64,000 nucleotides of DNA. Source: Methyloprofundus sedimenti (lineage in GTDB: Bacteria > Pseudomonadota > Gammaproteobacteria > Methylococcales > Methylomonadaceae). The stretch is from assembly GCF_002072955.1 (NCBI RefSeq), contig NZ_LPUF01000003.1, positions 310,001 to 374,000 of the forward strand. Reading direction: 5' to 3'. Within the stretch, counting starts at the first letter, position 1. Each line of letters begins with the position of its first letter. This document shows, piece after piece, positions 9,603 through 19,188 of the stretch. The position numbers were made by a program, and so were the translations under genes. The notes beneath the pieces are model-generated. The model was not told the origin of the DNA. It did no database searches and was given only the letters and a program-made list of their open reading frames with translations.

Positions 9603-11339
9603 ATGAAAGACAATATCTATAATAATTTTATGGCGGAAAATTCATCAGAGATACAATTTAGTGGCTTACTAAAATGCATCGTAAAAGAAGGCTTATTGAC
9701 TGAAGCTGAAGCTGCGACGCATGAGATTGAGGCACAAAAAAATAATGTGCCGCTAATTAGTTATTTAGTTAAAAATAAGCTTATTGATGCAAAAGTAGCA
9801 GCACAACATGTTTCCACTAAATTTGGTGTACCTTTCTTTGATTTATCTGCAATAGATAAGTCTGCCCTGCCCTACAACCTAGTCAGCGAAAGACTCATCC
9901 GCCAACATCATGTCTTACCTCTTTTCCAGAGAGGTAATCGCTTATTTATTGGTTTATCAGACCCGACTAATGTTCAGGCGCTGGATGATATTAAATTTCA
10001 TACTCGCTTAAATACTGAAACTATCCTGGTTGAAGAAGACAAGCTTACTAGATATATAGAATCATTTATAGAAGCTGGTGATACCTCTATAAGTGACTTG
10101 ATTGATACCGACCTTGAAAATATTATTATTACTGATGGCAATAGCCAGGTAATAGAAGAAGATACTAGTGATATTGATGATGCTCCCATCGTTCGTTTTG
10201 TCAATAAAGTTTTTCTGGATGCTATTAAAAAAGGCGCTTCTGATATCCATTTAGAGCCGTATGAAAAAAGCTTCCGTATCCGCTTTAGAAGCGATGGCAT
10301 GTTATCTGAAATTGCCAGCCCTCCTTCTAATATATCTCATCGAATTATTTCACGTATAAAAGTTATGGCCAAAATGGACATAGCAGAACGCCGTATCCCT
10401 CAGGATGGGCGTATTAAAATGAAAATTTCAAAAAACAGATCCATTGATTTTCGTGTTAGTACCTGTCCAACCCTATTTGGTGAAAAAGTAGTCTTACGTA
10501 TATTAGACCCTGCTAGCGCCGAGATGGGCATTGAAGAACTTGGTTTTGAACCTGAGCAAAAAAAGCACTTTCTTGATGCCATTCAGAAGCCATATGGCAT
10601 GATTTTGGTTACCGGGCCTACAGGTAGTGGTAAAACCGTATCATTGTATACCGGTTTGCATATTCTTAACACGATGGAACGCAACATATCAACGGCTGAA
10701 GACCCGGTTGAGATTACTGTTGAAGGTATTAATCAGGTGAATATGAATGTTAAAGCAGGCCTAACCTTTCCTGTTGCATTAAGAGCCTTCCTGCGCCAGG
10801 ATCCTGATGTCATTATGGTGGGTGAGATTCGAGATCTTGAAACAGCAGACATTGCTGTAAAAGCCGCACAAACAGGTCATTTGGTATTATCCACATTGCA
10901 TACTAATGATGCGCCTCAATCCCTGAACCGTTTAATGCAAATGGGCGTTCCGGCTTTTAATATCGTATCTTCAGTATTACTGATTATGGCGCAAAGGCTG
11001 ACTAGACGTCTATGTGAAAAATGCAAAACCAATGCAAAATATCCAGACAAAATTTTACTGGAGGCTGGATTCAAAAAACAAGAAGTGGGCACCTTTACCG
11101 CATATAAAGCTGTGGGCTGTGAGCACTGTAATGCTGGGTATAAAGGTCGCGTAGGGATTTATCAGGTGATGCCCATCACTGAACAAATGCGTGGCCGTAT
11201 CTTGGAGGGTTGCAATGCCATGCAACTTGCAGAGCAAGCAACTTCGGAAGGAGTCAATGACTTACGTCGATCAGGCTTACTAAAAGTCATGCAAGGTGTA
11301 ACTTCTATAGAAGAAATTGATCGAGTAACAAGAGAGTAA
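9603..11339 (+). CDS. pilB: Type IV pilus assembly ATPase PilB
   Basis: Cytoplasmic hexameric ATPase that powers pilus extension. The N-terminal MshEN/T2SSE domain (about residues 20-160) is followed by the GspE core. Walker A GPTGSGKT is near residue 338, and DPDVIMVGEIRD (Asp box/Walker B) and LSTLHTNDAPQS (His box) follow. A zinc-binding tetracysteine (CEKCKTN ... CEHCNAGYKGR) lies near the C-terminus. The 578-residue length is normal. Start alternatives are the ATG at 9603 or the ATG at 9630 (MAENSSE). It is followed after 2 nt by pilC. No pilin gene (pilA) is in the neighbourhood. Confidence 0.95.
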   Translation: MKDNIYNNFMAENSSEIQFSGLLKCIVKEGLLTEAEAATHEIEAQKNNVPLISYLVKNKLIDAKVAAQHVSTKFGVPFFDLSAIDKSALPYNLVSERLIRQHHVLPLFQRGNRLFIGLSDPTNVQALDDIKFHTRLNTETILVEEDKLTRYIESFIEAGDTSISDLIDTDLENIIITDGNSQVIEEDTSDIDDAPIVRFVNKVFLDAIKKGASDIHLEPYEKSFRIRFRSDGMLSEIASPPSNISHRIISRIKVMAKMDIAERRIPQDGRIKMKISKNRSIDFRVSTCPTLFGEKVVLRILDPASAEMGIEELGFEPEQKKHFLDAIQKPYGMILVTGPTGSGKTVSLYTGLHILNTMERNISTAEDPVEITVEGINQVNMNVKAGLTFPVALRAFLRQDPDVIMVGEIRDLETADIAVKAAQTGHLVLSTLHTNDAPQSLNRLMQMGVPAFNIVSSVLLIMAQRLTRRLCEKCKTNAKYPDKILLEAGFKKQEVGTFTAYKAVGCEHCNAGYKGRVGIYQVMPITEQMRGRILEGCNAMQLAEQATSEGVNDLRRSGLLKVMQGVTSIEEIDRVTRE

Positions 11340-11341
11340 TT

Positions 11342-12562
11342 ATGGCACAATACATAGCCCAAATAGATTTTAGCTGGAAAGGCAAAGATAAAAGTGGCAA
11401 AGTCATTAAAGGTGAACAAGTCGCCGTTAGTGAAGCAGTTGCACGTGCAGAATTACGCCGCCAAGGCATCCGTGTAATTGCTATAAAGAAAAAACCAAAG
11501 GATCTTTTTGCTAAAGCCAAAAGGTCAATAGGTGCAAAAGATATTGCCGTTTTTTCCAGGCAGCTTGCGACTATGCTGGAGTCTGGCATCCCGATGGTAC
11601 AATCTCTTGATATTATTGCTAAAGGCCATGAAAATCCAGCAATGACAGAAATGTTACAGACAATTAAAGAAGATATTGAAGAAGGAGACACGTTAGCCCA
11701 GGCACTTAGAAAACGACCTGTCTATTTTGATGACTTATACTGTAACTTAGTCGAAGCAGGTGAACATGCAGGGATTCTAGAAGGCCTTCTGGATAAAATT
11801 GCGACTTATAAAGAAAAAACTGAAACTATCAAGGCAAAAATTAAAAAAGCCTTAACTTACCCGATTGCGGTCGTTGTCGTTGCTTTTATCGTAACCGCTA
11901 TCATGTTGATTTTTGTTGTCCCCGTTTTTAAAGATCTATTTGACAGTTTTGGTGCTGATTTACCTGGCTTTACATTATGGGTGATGGGCCTTTCTGAGTG
12001 GATGGTTGCCAATTATTATTATGTCGTCGGCAGCATCGTTGCGACGGTATACATCTTTATGTATTTCAAAAAACGCTCCAAAAAATTCAATTATTTTCTT
12101 GATCGCGCGCTATTAAAACTGCCCATTATAGGGATGATTCTGCATAAATCTGCCATTGCTCGTTTTGCAAGAACCTTAGCGACCATGTCAGCTGCAGGGG
12201 TTCCCTTAGTAGAAGCTTTAGAATCTGTTGCCGGTGCAACGGGTAATATTATTTACTATAACGCTGTTATGCAAATGCGAGAAAATGTTACTACTGGACA
12301 GAGTTTACAATATTCAATGACTCAGACAAATTTATTTCCTCATATGGTGGTACAAATGCTTGCGATTGGCGAAGAGTCAGGTTCTATCGATAAAATGCTA
12401 AATAAAGTCGCTGATTTTTATGAAGAAGAAGTTGACAATCTGGTCGATAACCTGAGCAGTTTAATGGAACCTTTTATCATGGTTATTCTAGGTATTTTAG
12501 TCGGCGGATTACTTGTCGCGATGTATTTACCGATCTTCAAACTTGGAGCTGCTGTAGGTTAA
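11342..12562 (+). CDS. pilC: Type IV pilus inner-membrane platform protein PilC
   Basis: Polytopic inner-membrane protein that couples PilB to pilin insertion. It carries two GspF/PilC domains (about residues 70-195 and 275-398), each starting with a conserved Phe-Ala-Arg-x-Leu segment (FSRQLATMLESGIP and FARTLATMSAAGVP). Hydrophobic helices lie at about 175-195, 225-245 and near the C-terminus (MEPFIMVILGILVGGLLVAM). The 406-residue length is normal. It starts 2 nt after pilB. Confidence 0.95.
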   Translation: MAQYIAQIDFSWKGKDKSGKVIKGEQVAVSEAVARAELRRQGIRVIAIKKKPKDLFAKAKRSIGAKDIAVFSRQLATMLESGIPMVQSLDIIAKGHENPAMTEMLQTIKEDIEEGDTLAQALRKRPVYFDDLYCNLVEAGEHAGILEGLLDKIATYKEKTETIKAKIKKALTYPIAVVVVAFIVTAIMLIFVVPVFKDLFDSFGADLPGFTLWVMGLSEWMVANYYYVVGSIVATVYIFMYFKKRSKKFNYFLDRALLKLPIIGMILHKSAIARFARTLATMSAAGVPLVEALESVAGATGNIIYYNAVMQMRENVTTGQSLQYSMTQTNLFPHMVVQMLAIGEESGSIDKMLNKVADFYEEEVDNLVDNLSSLMEPFIMVILGILVGGLLVAMYLPIFKLGAAVG

Positions 12563-12912
12563 AAACAGCATATAGACTTTTTCAGATAAATAACTTCCAC
12601 ATACCCAAACAAGAATTCCAGATTCATAAGGACTGCAAAGATTTAGAATGGAAATTTAATATTTGAGAATCTATTGATATATTTTTTCAGCACTGAACTC
12701 ACTGAAACATGATACATATTGACTTGAACTTTGTGGCTTTTTTAATTAATTGATTTCTTATCTTAATATTCGACAAGGCTCAGTTTCATTGTTTATGCAC
12801 GTTTATATTGTTGAGCGTGGAGCAGAAATTGTGCCCTAGCTGACATGCAAACAACATTGATTTCACCAACTAACGATCACCCTGTAAAGTACTTCTTATT
12901 TTATAAAACTAT
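12563..12912. other. Gap between pilC and pilD, no gene seen
   Basis: 350 bp, AT-rich, with stops in all frames. No pilin gene, hairpin terminator or RNA gene was recognised. Confidence 0.5.
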
Positions 12913-13788
12913 ATGTCGTCATATTCTATTATTTTAAATTCACCTGCTTTACTTTGTCCGATGATTGGCATCATAGGATTAATGGTGGGTAGTTTTCTTA
13001 ATGTTGTTATTTACCGTCTCCCTATCATGATGCAGCGTGGCTGGAAACAGGAATGTCAGGAATTTCTAGATCTTCCGGTTTCCGAAACAGTTAAGGGAAC
13101 TTTTAATCTTGCCCTGCCTGGCTCCCAATGCCCTGCATGTAATGCAAAAATACAAGCGTGGCAAAATATTCCTGTACTGAGTTATCTATTGTTAAAAGGT
13201 AAATGCGCTAATTGTCAAACAAGCATTTCGATACGTTATCCCATCATTGAAGCACTGACTGGCGTTTTATCTGTCGTTGTTGCCTACAAGCTAGGAGGTC
13301 AAATAGAAACCTTGTTTGCTCTCATTCTCACCTGGACCTTAATCGCACTGAGCGGTATTGATTTTGATCATCAATTATTACCTGACAACATTACATTACC
13401 AGTATTATGGCTAGGCTTATTTTTAAGCCTGTTTAATATTTTCACCGATCCAGTTTCCAGTATTATTGGAGCGATAGCTGGATACTTATTCTTGTGGACT
13501 ATTTATCAGTTATTTAAACTACTCACCGGTAAAGAAGGCATGGGTTATGGTGATTTCAAATTACTCGCATTATTTGGCGCCTGGCTAGGCTGGCAATATC
13601 TGCCATTAATTACCCTGTTATCATCTTTAGTCGGTGCCATTATCGGCACTTCAATGATTATTTTCGTACAACGTGATAAAAACATCCCTATACCTTTTGG
13701 ACCTTATCTCGCGATTGCGGGCTGGATCGCCTTATTATGGGGTGAACAAATAAATAAGCTGTATTTATCAAGCACCGGCTTAATGTAA
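12913..13788 (+). CDS. pilD: Prepilin peptidase / N-methyltransferase PilD
   Basis: Inner-membrane aspartic protease that cleaves and methylates type IV prepilins and type II pseudopilins. The N-terminal cytoplasmic zinc motif CPAC...CANC lies at about residues 74-100. Catalytic aspartates are in GIDFDHQLLPD and GMGYGDFKLLA. Eight or so hydrophobic helices are visible. The length of 291 residues is typical. It lies 350 bp after pilC and 8 bp before coaE, the usual pilD-coaE order. Confidence 0.95.
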   Translation: MSSYSIILNSPALLCPMIGIIGLMVGSFLNVVIYRLPIMMQRGWKQECQEFLDLPVSETVKGTFNLALPGSQCPACNAKIQAWQNIPVLSYLLLKGKCANCQTSISIRYPIIEALTGVLSVVVAYKLGGQIETLFALILTWTLIALSGIDFDHQLLPDNITLPVLWLGLFLSLFNIFTDPVSSIIGAIAGYLFLWTIYQLFKLLTGKEGMGYGDFKLLALFGAWLGWQYLPLITLLSSLVGAIIGTSMIIFVQRDKNIPIPFGPYLAIAGWIALLWGEQINKLYLSSTGLM

Positions 13789-13796
13789 GTATACCT

Positions 13797-14390
13797 ATGT
13801 ATAAAGTAGGTCTTACCGGGGGTATTGGCTGTGGCAAATCAACCGTCTCTGATTTATTTAAGCAACATGCCATTCCTGTGATTGATGCTGATAAAATCGC
13901 TCATGAGCTTGTTACTCCTGGTCAAAAAGCATTAGAGCAAATTAAAACTGATTTTGGAACTCACTGTATCAACCCTGATGGCAGCATGAATAGAAGTAAA
14001 CTGCGTGATTGTATTTTCCAGGACGCGAAAAAAAAACGCCTACTAGAAAATATTATACATCCTTTGGTTTATGCAGAAATCGACCAGCAAGTAAGTAAAC
14101 TGACTACCCCTTATGTCATTATTTCTGTCCCTCTGTTAATAGAGACTGGAATGCAATCTCTAGTTGATCATATTTTAGTCATTGACTGCCCTATGGAAAT
14201 GCAGGTTAATAGAGTAAAATTACGCGATAAACTCAGTGACTCGCTAATTACCTCTATTATAAACAGTCAAGTGAGTAGAACAGAGCGCTTAGCACATGCA
14301 GACAGTATTATTTATAATACTCAAGATTTAAGCTACCTAAGCCAACAAGTTAAAACCTTACATAACCAATTCCTTAAACAAGCACAGTGA
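13797..14390 (+). CDS. coaE: Dephospho-CoA kinase
   Basis: Last enzyme of coenzyme A synthesis, phosphorylating the 3'-hydroxyl of dephospho-CoA. P-loop GLTGGIGCGKST at residues 5-16; conserved DADKIAHEL and the HPLV segment are present. The length of 197 residues is normal. It overlaps the following zapD by 4 bp (GTGA). Confidence 0.95.
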   Translation: MYKVGLTGGIGCGKSTVSDLFKQHAIPVIDADKIAHELVTPGQKALEQIKTDFGTHCINPDGSMNRSKLRDCIFQDAKKKRLLENIIHPLVYAEIDQQVSKLTTPYVIISVPLLIETGMQSLVDHILVIDCPMEMQVNRVKLRDKLSDSLITSIINSQVSRTERLAHADSIIYNTQDLSYLSQQVKTLHNQFLKQAQ

Positions 14391-15160
14391 CTACTGAATA
14401 TATCAGCTACGAATTTCCTTTTAATGAACGCATGCGTGTGTTCATTCGTCTGGAACAACTTTTTTTACAACTAGACCATTTTATTGCAGGCTCTGGCATA
14501 TGGGATAAAAAGGCAACAATCAATACGCTAGTTGAAATTTTACAAGTTCTTAGTCGCCATGATTTAAAAGCCGAAACGCTTAAAGAATTGGAACGCCATT
14601 CAAATAGACTAAACCAACTTTCAAACCACGAAGGCGTAGATACCAAAATGTTACGTAAAATACTGGATGACCTAGACTCAACCAGTAAAATCCTCTATGC
14701 AACCAATGGAAAAATTGATATCTCCAGCATGAAAAGTGACTTGTTTCAAACTATTTGCCAACGCAGTAACATTCCTGGTGGAACTTGTTCATTCGACCTG
14801 CCGTCTTATCACTATTGGCTAGAACAAGAAAAAGAATTACAAAATAAAGATTTAAATATGTGGATAAGCATATTTTCTCCCATTCGGACAGCAGTCGATT
14901 TAATCCTTAATTTCATTAGATTAAGTAGCGACACAACGAATGAAATTGCACACCAGGGTTTTTATCAGGCAACTCTGGACCAGACTCAACCCTACCAGAT
15001 AGTTATCATCAAAGTCTTAAGAAACACTCCTTATTTTGTTGAAATTAGTGGTGGAAAACATCGCTTCACAACACGCTTTATGAGCTCATCTTCTGGTAAT
15101 GTCAGACCTAAACAAGCAGATAAAGATGTTAACTTCCTGCTCAGCTACTGTATTTTTTAA
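14387..15160 (+). CDS. zapD: Cell division protein ZapD
   Basis: FtsZ-associated protein that bundles FtsZ filaments and stabilises the Z ring. The N-terminal YEFPFNERMRVFIRLEQLF is the hallmark of the ZapD (DUF1342) family. The position directly after coaE is conserved. GTG start, overlapping the coaE stop by 4 bp. The yacG gene that often follows is absent. The length of 257 residues is normal. Confidence 0.92.
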   Translation: MTTEYISYEFPFNERMRVFIRLEQLFLQLDHFIAGSGIWDKKATINTLVEILQVLSRHDLKAETLKELERHSNRLNQLSNHEGVDTKMLRKILDDLDSTSKILYATNGKIDISSMKSDLFQTICQRSNIPGGTCSFDLPSYHYWLEQEKELQNKDLNMWISIFSPIRTAVDLILNFIRLSSDTTNEIAHQGFYQATLDQTQPYQIVIIKVLRNTPYFVEISGGKHRFTTRFMSSSSGNVRPKQADKDVNFLLSYCIF

Positions 15161-15443
15161 CTCAACTTATCCAATTAAGGTTGTAATCTGTTATCCATCT
15201 TAGATTCCACTTTTCTGCTTACTTAATTCAGAGCATTACAGGACAACGATAAAACGGAAGCAGCCCATGTCATTATAATTTCACGGGGTTCACTATAACT
15301 AATGGTCGTCAAGTTGATGAATTCTAAAAACTCGATGGCTTTCGTGTCTATCTCCTGTATTGAATACGCTAAATTAGCTTATATGTACTTTTTTCTGCAT
15401 TAAATCCTGCACTTTACGGTGATATATCAATTTTTTTAGAAGT

Positions 15444-16292
15444 TTGATTATTCAATTAATTTATCCTTATAGTGCATTTTTTGTAAGTATCCTATTAGCT
15501 TCATCACCAGCACTGGCAATTGAAAAACCCAAGCTTATGCTGGCTAGAACTTTTCAGCCATCTGTTGTTATAACGGATTACTGGGTGAGCGAAAAACTTG
15601 ATGGAGTTCGTGCCCGCTGGAATGGACATCAGCTAATTTCCCGCGGAGGTATAGCACTTGCTGCTCCAAATTGGTTTATAGATGGATTTCCTGACATGCC
15701 TTTAGACGGGGAATTATGGATGGCGAGAGGAGAATACCAGCAAACAGTGTCGATTATCAAAAAACAAAAGCCACACTCAGGCTGGAAGAAAATCAAGTTT
15801 ATGATATTTGATCTGCCAGATCATCAAGGATCTTTTTCAAATAGGCTTGCTGTTATGCGAAATATTGATGAGCAAATCCAGACGCCCTACCTTAGCATTA
15901 TTCCTCAATATCAGTTATCTACTAATGAAGAACTTATGCATCACCTTAAAATCATTACAAACAAGGGTGGCGAGGGAATCATGCTTCATCATAAAACAGG
16001 GATTTATCGTAGTGGCAGGAGTAATGACTTACTGAAGCTAAAGCTATTTACTGATGCAGAAGCCAGCGTTATTGGTTATCGTGCTGGAAAAGGGCAATTT
16101 GCAGGTAAAATGGGAGCCATTAAAGTTAGATCCAGTACGGGTAAAATATTTTTTATCGGCAGTGGCTTTAGCCACAAAGACAGAGAAAGGCCTCCAGCCA
16201 TAGGCAGTACTATTAGTTTTCGTTATCAGGGGTTCACAGATAGCGGGATCCCAAGATTTGCGGTTTTTATCAGGGTACGTAATGAACCCTAA
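15444..16292 (+). CDS. Secreted ATP-dependent DNA ligase (LigE type)
   Basis: Small ATP-dependent ligase of the minimal Lig E class, exported to the periplasm. A signal-peptide-like stretch covers about residues 1-25 (ends SSPALA). The nucleotidyl-lysine is in motif I EKLDGVRARW (Lys51). Motif IV is GEGIMLHH and motif V LLKLKLF. The C-terminal OB domain is short (about 205-282). Known family context: proposed to work on extracellular or incoming DNA and found in naturally competent bacteria; the nearby pilus genes fit this but do not prove it. The start is TTG at 15444; the match to a ribosome-binding site is poor and the true start is uncertain. Confidence 0.85.
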   Translation: MIIQLIYPYSAFFVSILLASSPALAIEKPKLMLARTFQPSVVITDYWVSEKLDGVRARWNGHQLISRGGIALAAPNWFIDGFPDMPLDGELWMARGEYQQTVSIIKKQKPHSGWKKIKFMIFDLPDHQGSFSNRLAVMRNIDEQIQTPYLSIIPQYQLSTNEELMHHLKIITNKGGEGIMLHHKTGIYRSGRSNDLLKLKLFTDAEASVIGYRAGKGQFAGKMGAIKVRSSTGKIFFIGSGFSHKDRERPPAIGSTISFRYQGFTDSGIPRFAVFIRVRNEP

Positions 16293-16416
16293 GCCCAGGG
16301 CGAAGACCGGACGGGCCCCGTCGCTTTGCTGCTTTCGCGAAAAATAGTGGCGCGTTAAGGCCAATACTTTTACTTAATACACTTATCAAATTACACCGTA
16401 TCAAAACCATGTATAT

Positions 16417-18630
16417 TTACTGATAAAACTCGACTATTCCTGTTTCTATATTATAAATTGCGCCAACGATATCAATTTCACCCGCTACTGCCATTTCAGC
16501 CAATACTTCGCTCCTCTGTTTAATTTGCTCGACCATTATTTCGACATTGCGCTCAGCCACTTTCTCTTCCAAGGAGCAATCTAGCGTGCCATTTTTAGCA
16601 ATCCTGCCTATTTTAACTGATTCAACTGCAGGCCGAATTTTTTCCAGCAGACCAGTCAAATGCCCTAGTTCGGCTCCCGAACAAGCACCTCTAATAGCGC
16701 CGCAGTGGGTATGTCCCAAAACTACAACCAGCTTGGATCCAGACACTTTACAGGCATACTCCATACTGCCCAGAATATCATCATTCACTACATTTCCGGC
16801 GACTCTAACACTAAAGACATCGCCCAATCCCTGATCAAAAATCAATTCAGCAGATGTCCGTGAATCGATGCAGCTTAAGATAATAGCAATAGGAAACTGG
16901 CCTTCAACACTCTCATTAGCCTGCTCCAGTAGATTACGATTATTTTTAAGATTATTGACAAAACGACTGTTACCAGCCTTCAGTATAGTCAGTACGTCTG
17001 CCGGTAGTAATGCCTGCTGGGATTCTTTAGTAACCGGTAAAGCACGTTCTACAGGTTTTAAAAAGCCAAACCCGCGCAAGTTTTGTATTACCAGTTTAAT
17101 TCCCTTGCGCCGAGCATCCACTGTAAAATTTTGAATTACTTCATAAACATCATAATCAATATATTTTGCATAAGTGGCATCAATAACAACATCTGATTTG
17201 TTCGGAAAATTACTCAATACCCGAAGTATATTAGCCTTGTTCAGAAAAGAGACATTATCAGATAACGTAATAATGGTTTTATTTAACTTGTTTTGTTCAT
17301 GCAAATAAAATCCGACTTGCAAATTTTCTAGCAAAATAAACGACAGCGCAAAAATCATTCCTATGCTGATACCTGTCAACATATCAGAAAAAATCAGCCC
17401 CAAAATAGTTGCAATAAACGGAATAAAGTGAAAGTAACCAACCTGGTACATGCTTTTAAACAGCGCTGGCCTGGCTAATTTATAACCTACCATCAATAAA
17501 ATAACCGCTAAACTAGCTAAGGGAATTTTATTAGCCGCATCAGGAATCAATAACACCACTATCAACAGGAAAATGCCATGAAGAAAAGCAGACATTTTAG
17601 TACGCCCACCCGATTGGATATTAGTGGAACTGCGCACAATCAATTGAGTCATTGGTAAACCACCGATTAAACCTGAACAAATATTACCGATACCTTGCGC
17701 TCTAAGCTCTCGGTTATTTGAGGTTACACGCTTATAAGGGTCAAGTTTGTCAACCGCTTCAACGCACAATAAAGTTTCCAGACTTGCCACAATAGCAATA
17801 GTAATAGCAACTGGATAAATTGCAGGATTATTGATTTGACTAAAATCAGGCAGTGTAAATAAACCAAACACATCTTTCAGCGATTCAGCAACGGGTAATC
17901 TGACCAGGTGATTGCCACTCAAAGCCCATTCCGGGTAAACAGATATAAACAGCTGATTTAATAACACACCTGCGATGCCCACTAATACTGCACCATGTAT
18001 CCATTGTCTAAAACGGTACTGTTTAATCCAGTCAGTTTCCCATAAGAGTAAAATCCCCAGGCAAATTAAACTGATAACAACCGCTCCAGGAGCAATAAAA
18101 TCAAACATATGCTGCAATTCTGACAAGGTTGTATAGTCATCCATCTGAAAGAACGTGATATCCCCCTCATAATCCTTATCATAGCCCATTGCATGAGGAA
18201 TTTGCTTCAGAAAAATAATAATACCAATACCTGCTAACATGCCGTTAATTACAGCCGAAGGAAAATAATAACCAATAATACCCGCCCCTAAATTCCCTAA
18301 AATGAACTGAATAATTCCTGCTAAAACAACGGCAAGCAGTACTGCATCAAAACTTAATTCTTGAATAGCCGCAAAGACTATCACAGCCAAACCCGCTGAT
18401 GGACCAGTTATACCCAATGCTGAGCCGCTAAAACTAGTCACTATGATTCCCCCGACTACCCCAGCTATTAAACCAGCAGACAGAGGAGCCCCTGAGGCAA
18501 GTGCAATACCCAGACACAATGGTAATGCTACCAGAAAAACAATAATACTTGCGGGTAAGTCATAACGCAGGCTTGTTTTATAATTCAACAGCAAGTCATT
18601 ATCTGTTAAAGAAGATTTATTTATTATCAT
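16417..18630 (-). CDS. SulP-family anion transporter fused to a beta-carbonic anhydrase
   Basis: Three modules in one 737-residue chain. Residues about 15-440 form a SulP permease with many hydrophobic helices and the conserved GLPMTQLIVRSSTNIQSGGRTK segment. About 450-530 is a STAS-like domain. About 545-737 is a beta-class carbonic anhydrase with zinc ligands Cys587, Asp589, His640 and Cys643 (SCIDSRTS, GHTHCGA). The domain fusion implies that bicarbonate is the carried ion and that CO2/bicarbonate interconversion happens at the inner face of the membrane; this is inference from family knowledge. It is convergent with the ligase gene, and a broken PII gene lies immediately upstream in the same direction. 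Confidence 0.9.
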   Translation of the reverse strand: MIINKSSLTDNDLLLNYKTSLRYDLPASIIVFLVALPLCLGIALASGAPLSAGLIAGVVGGIIVTSFSGSALGITGPSAGLAVIVFAAIQELSFDAVLLAVVLAGIIQFILGNLGAGIIGYYFPSAVINGMLAGIGIIIFLKQIPHAMGYDKDYEGDITFFQMDDYTTLSELQHMFDFIAPGAVVISLICLGILLLWETDWIKQYRFRQWIHGAVLVGIAGVLLNQLFISVYPEWALSGNHLVRLPVAESLKDVFGLFTLPDFSQINNPAIYPVAITIAIVASLETLLCVEAVDKLDPYKRVTSNNRELRAQGIGNICSGLIGGLPMTQLIVRSSTNIQSGGRTKMSAFLHGIFLLIVVLLIPDAANKIPLASLAVILLMVGYKLARPALFKSMYQVGYFHFIPFIATILGLIFSDMLTGISIGMIFALSFILLENLQVGFYLHEQNKLNKTIITLSDNVSFLNKANILRVLSNFPNKSDVVIDATYAKYIDYDVYEVIQNFTVDARRKGIKLVIQNLRGFGFLKPVERALPVTKESQQALLPADVLTILKAGNSRFVNNLKNNRNLLEQANESVEGQFPIAIILSCIDSRTSAELIFDQGLGDVFSVRVAGNVVNDDILGSMEYACKVSGSKLVVVLGHTHCGAIRGACSGAELGHLTGLLEKIRPAVESVKIGRIAKNGTLDCSLEEKVAERNVEIMVEQIKQRSEVLAEMAVAGEIDIVGAIYNIETGIVEFYQ

Positions 18631-18723
18631 TATTATTATATTTTCTCTTTAAATAGTCATGTAACTTAAATTACCCATCAGATAAAACGCTGTTATTTTA
18701 ACTATAAACAACTCAGCAAATTA

Positions 18724-19060
18724 TCAGGCTTCATCGCCCATTTCATCCGTTCTTATACGAATAACTGATTCCTGATTAATAACAAAAATCTTACCATCGC
18801 CTATTTTTTTCAGTTCTCGATTCTTGCAAGATAGCGTCTATAGTTGCATCAACTCTAACGTCTGACACAACCACCTCTAATCTTATTTGTGCAATAAAAT
18901 CAATGTTATATTCTGCACCTCGATATCATTCAATATGCCCTTTTTGTTAACCAAAGCCTTTTACATCAATAATTGTCATTTTTTTGACACCTATTTGGTT
19001 TAACTGCTCACGAACATCCTTTACTTTGAAAAGTTTTATAATTGCGATAATGAGTTTCAT
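18724..19060 (-). pseudogene. Broken PII signal-transduction gene (GlnB/GlnK family)
   Basis: Reading from the ATG at 19060 gives MKLIIAIIKLFKVKDVR and MTIIDVKGFG, a clear PII N-terminus. Codon 38 is TAA (18947-18949), where PII has Arg in GFGRQKG, and codon 45 is TGA. The frame then continues with YRGAEYNIDFIAQIRLEVVV, including the T-loop Tyr51. One extra A in an A-run further on shifts the frame before GDGKIFVINQESVIRIRT and the typical end GDEA. Total length, 337 nt, agrees with a 112-residue PII plus one inserted base. Two stops and a frameshift make this a true pseudogene. It sits upstream of the SulP-carbonic anhydrase gene as in bicarbonate-transporter/PII pairs. Confidence 0.88.
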
Positions 19061-19188
19061 TATGTTTCCTGAATTCAAATCATATACTGAACTATTTCAA
19101 ATAAAATATTATACGTTCCAGGCAAAAAAATGAATTGTACTAGTTAGATGAATTCAGAATAGCAAAAGGCATTGCTATATCCATCCTA

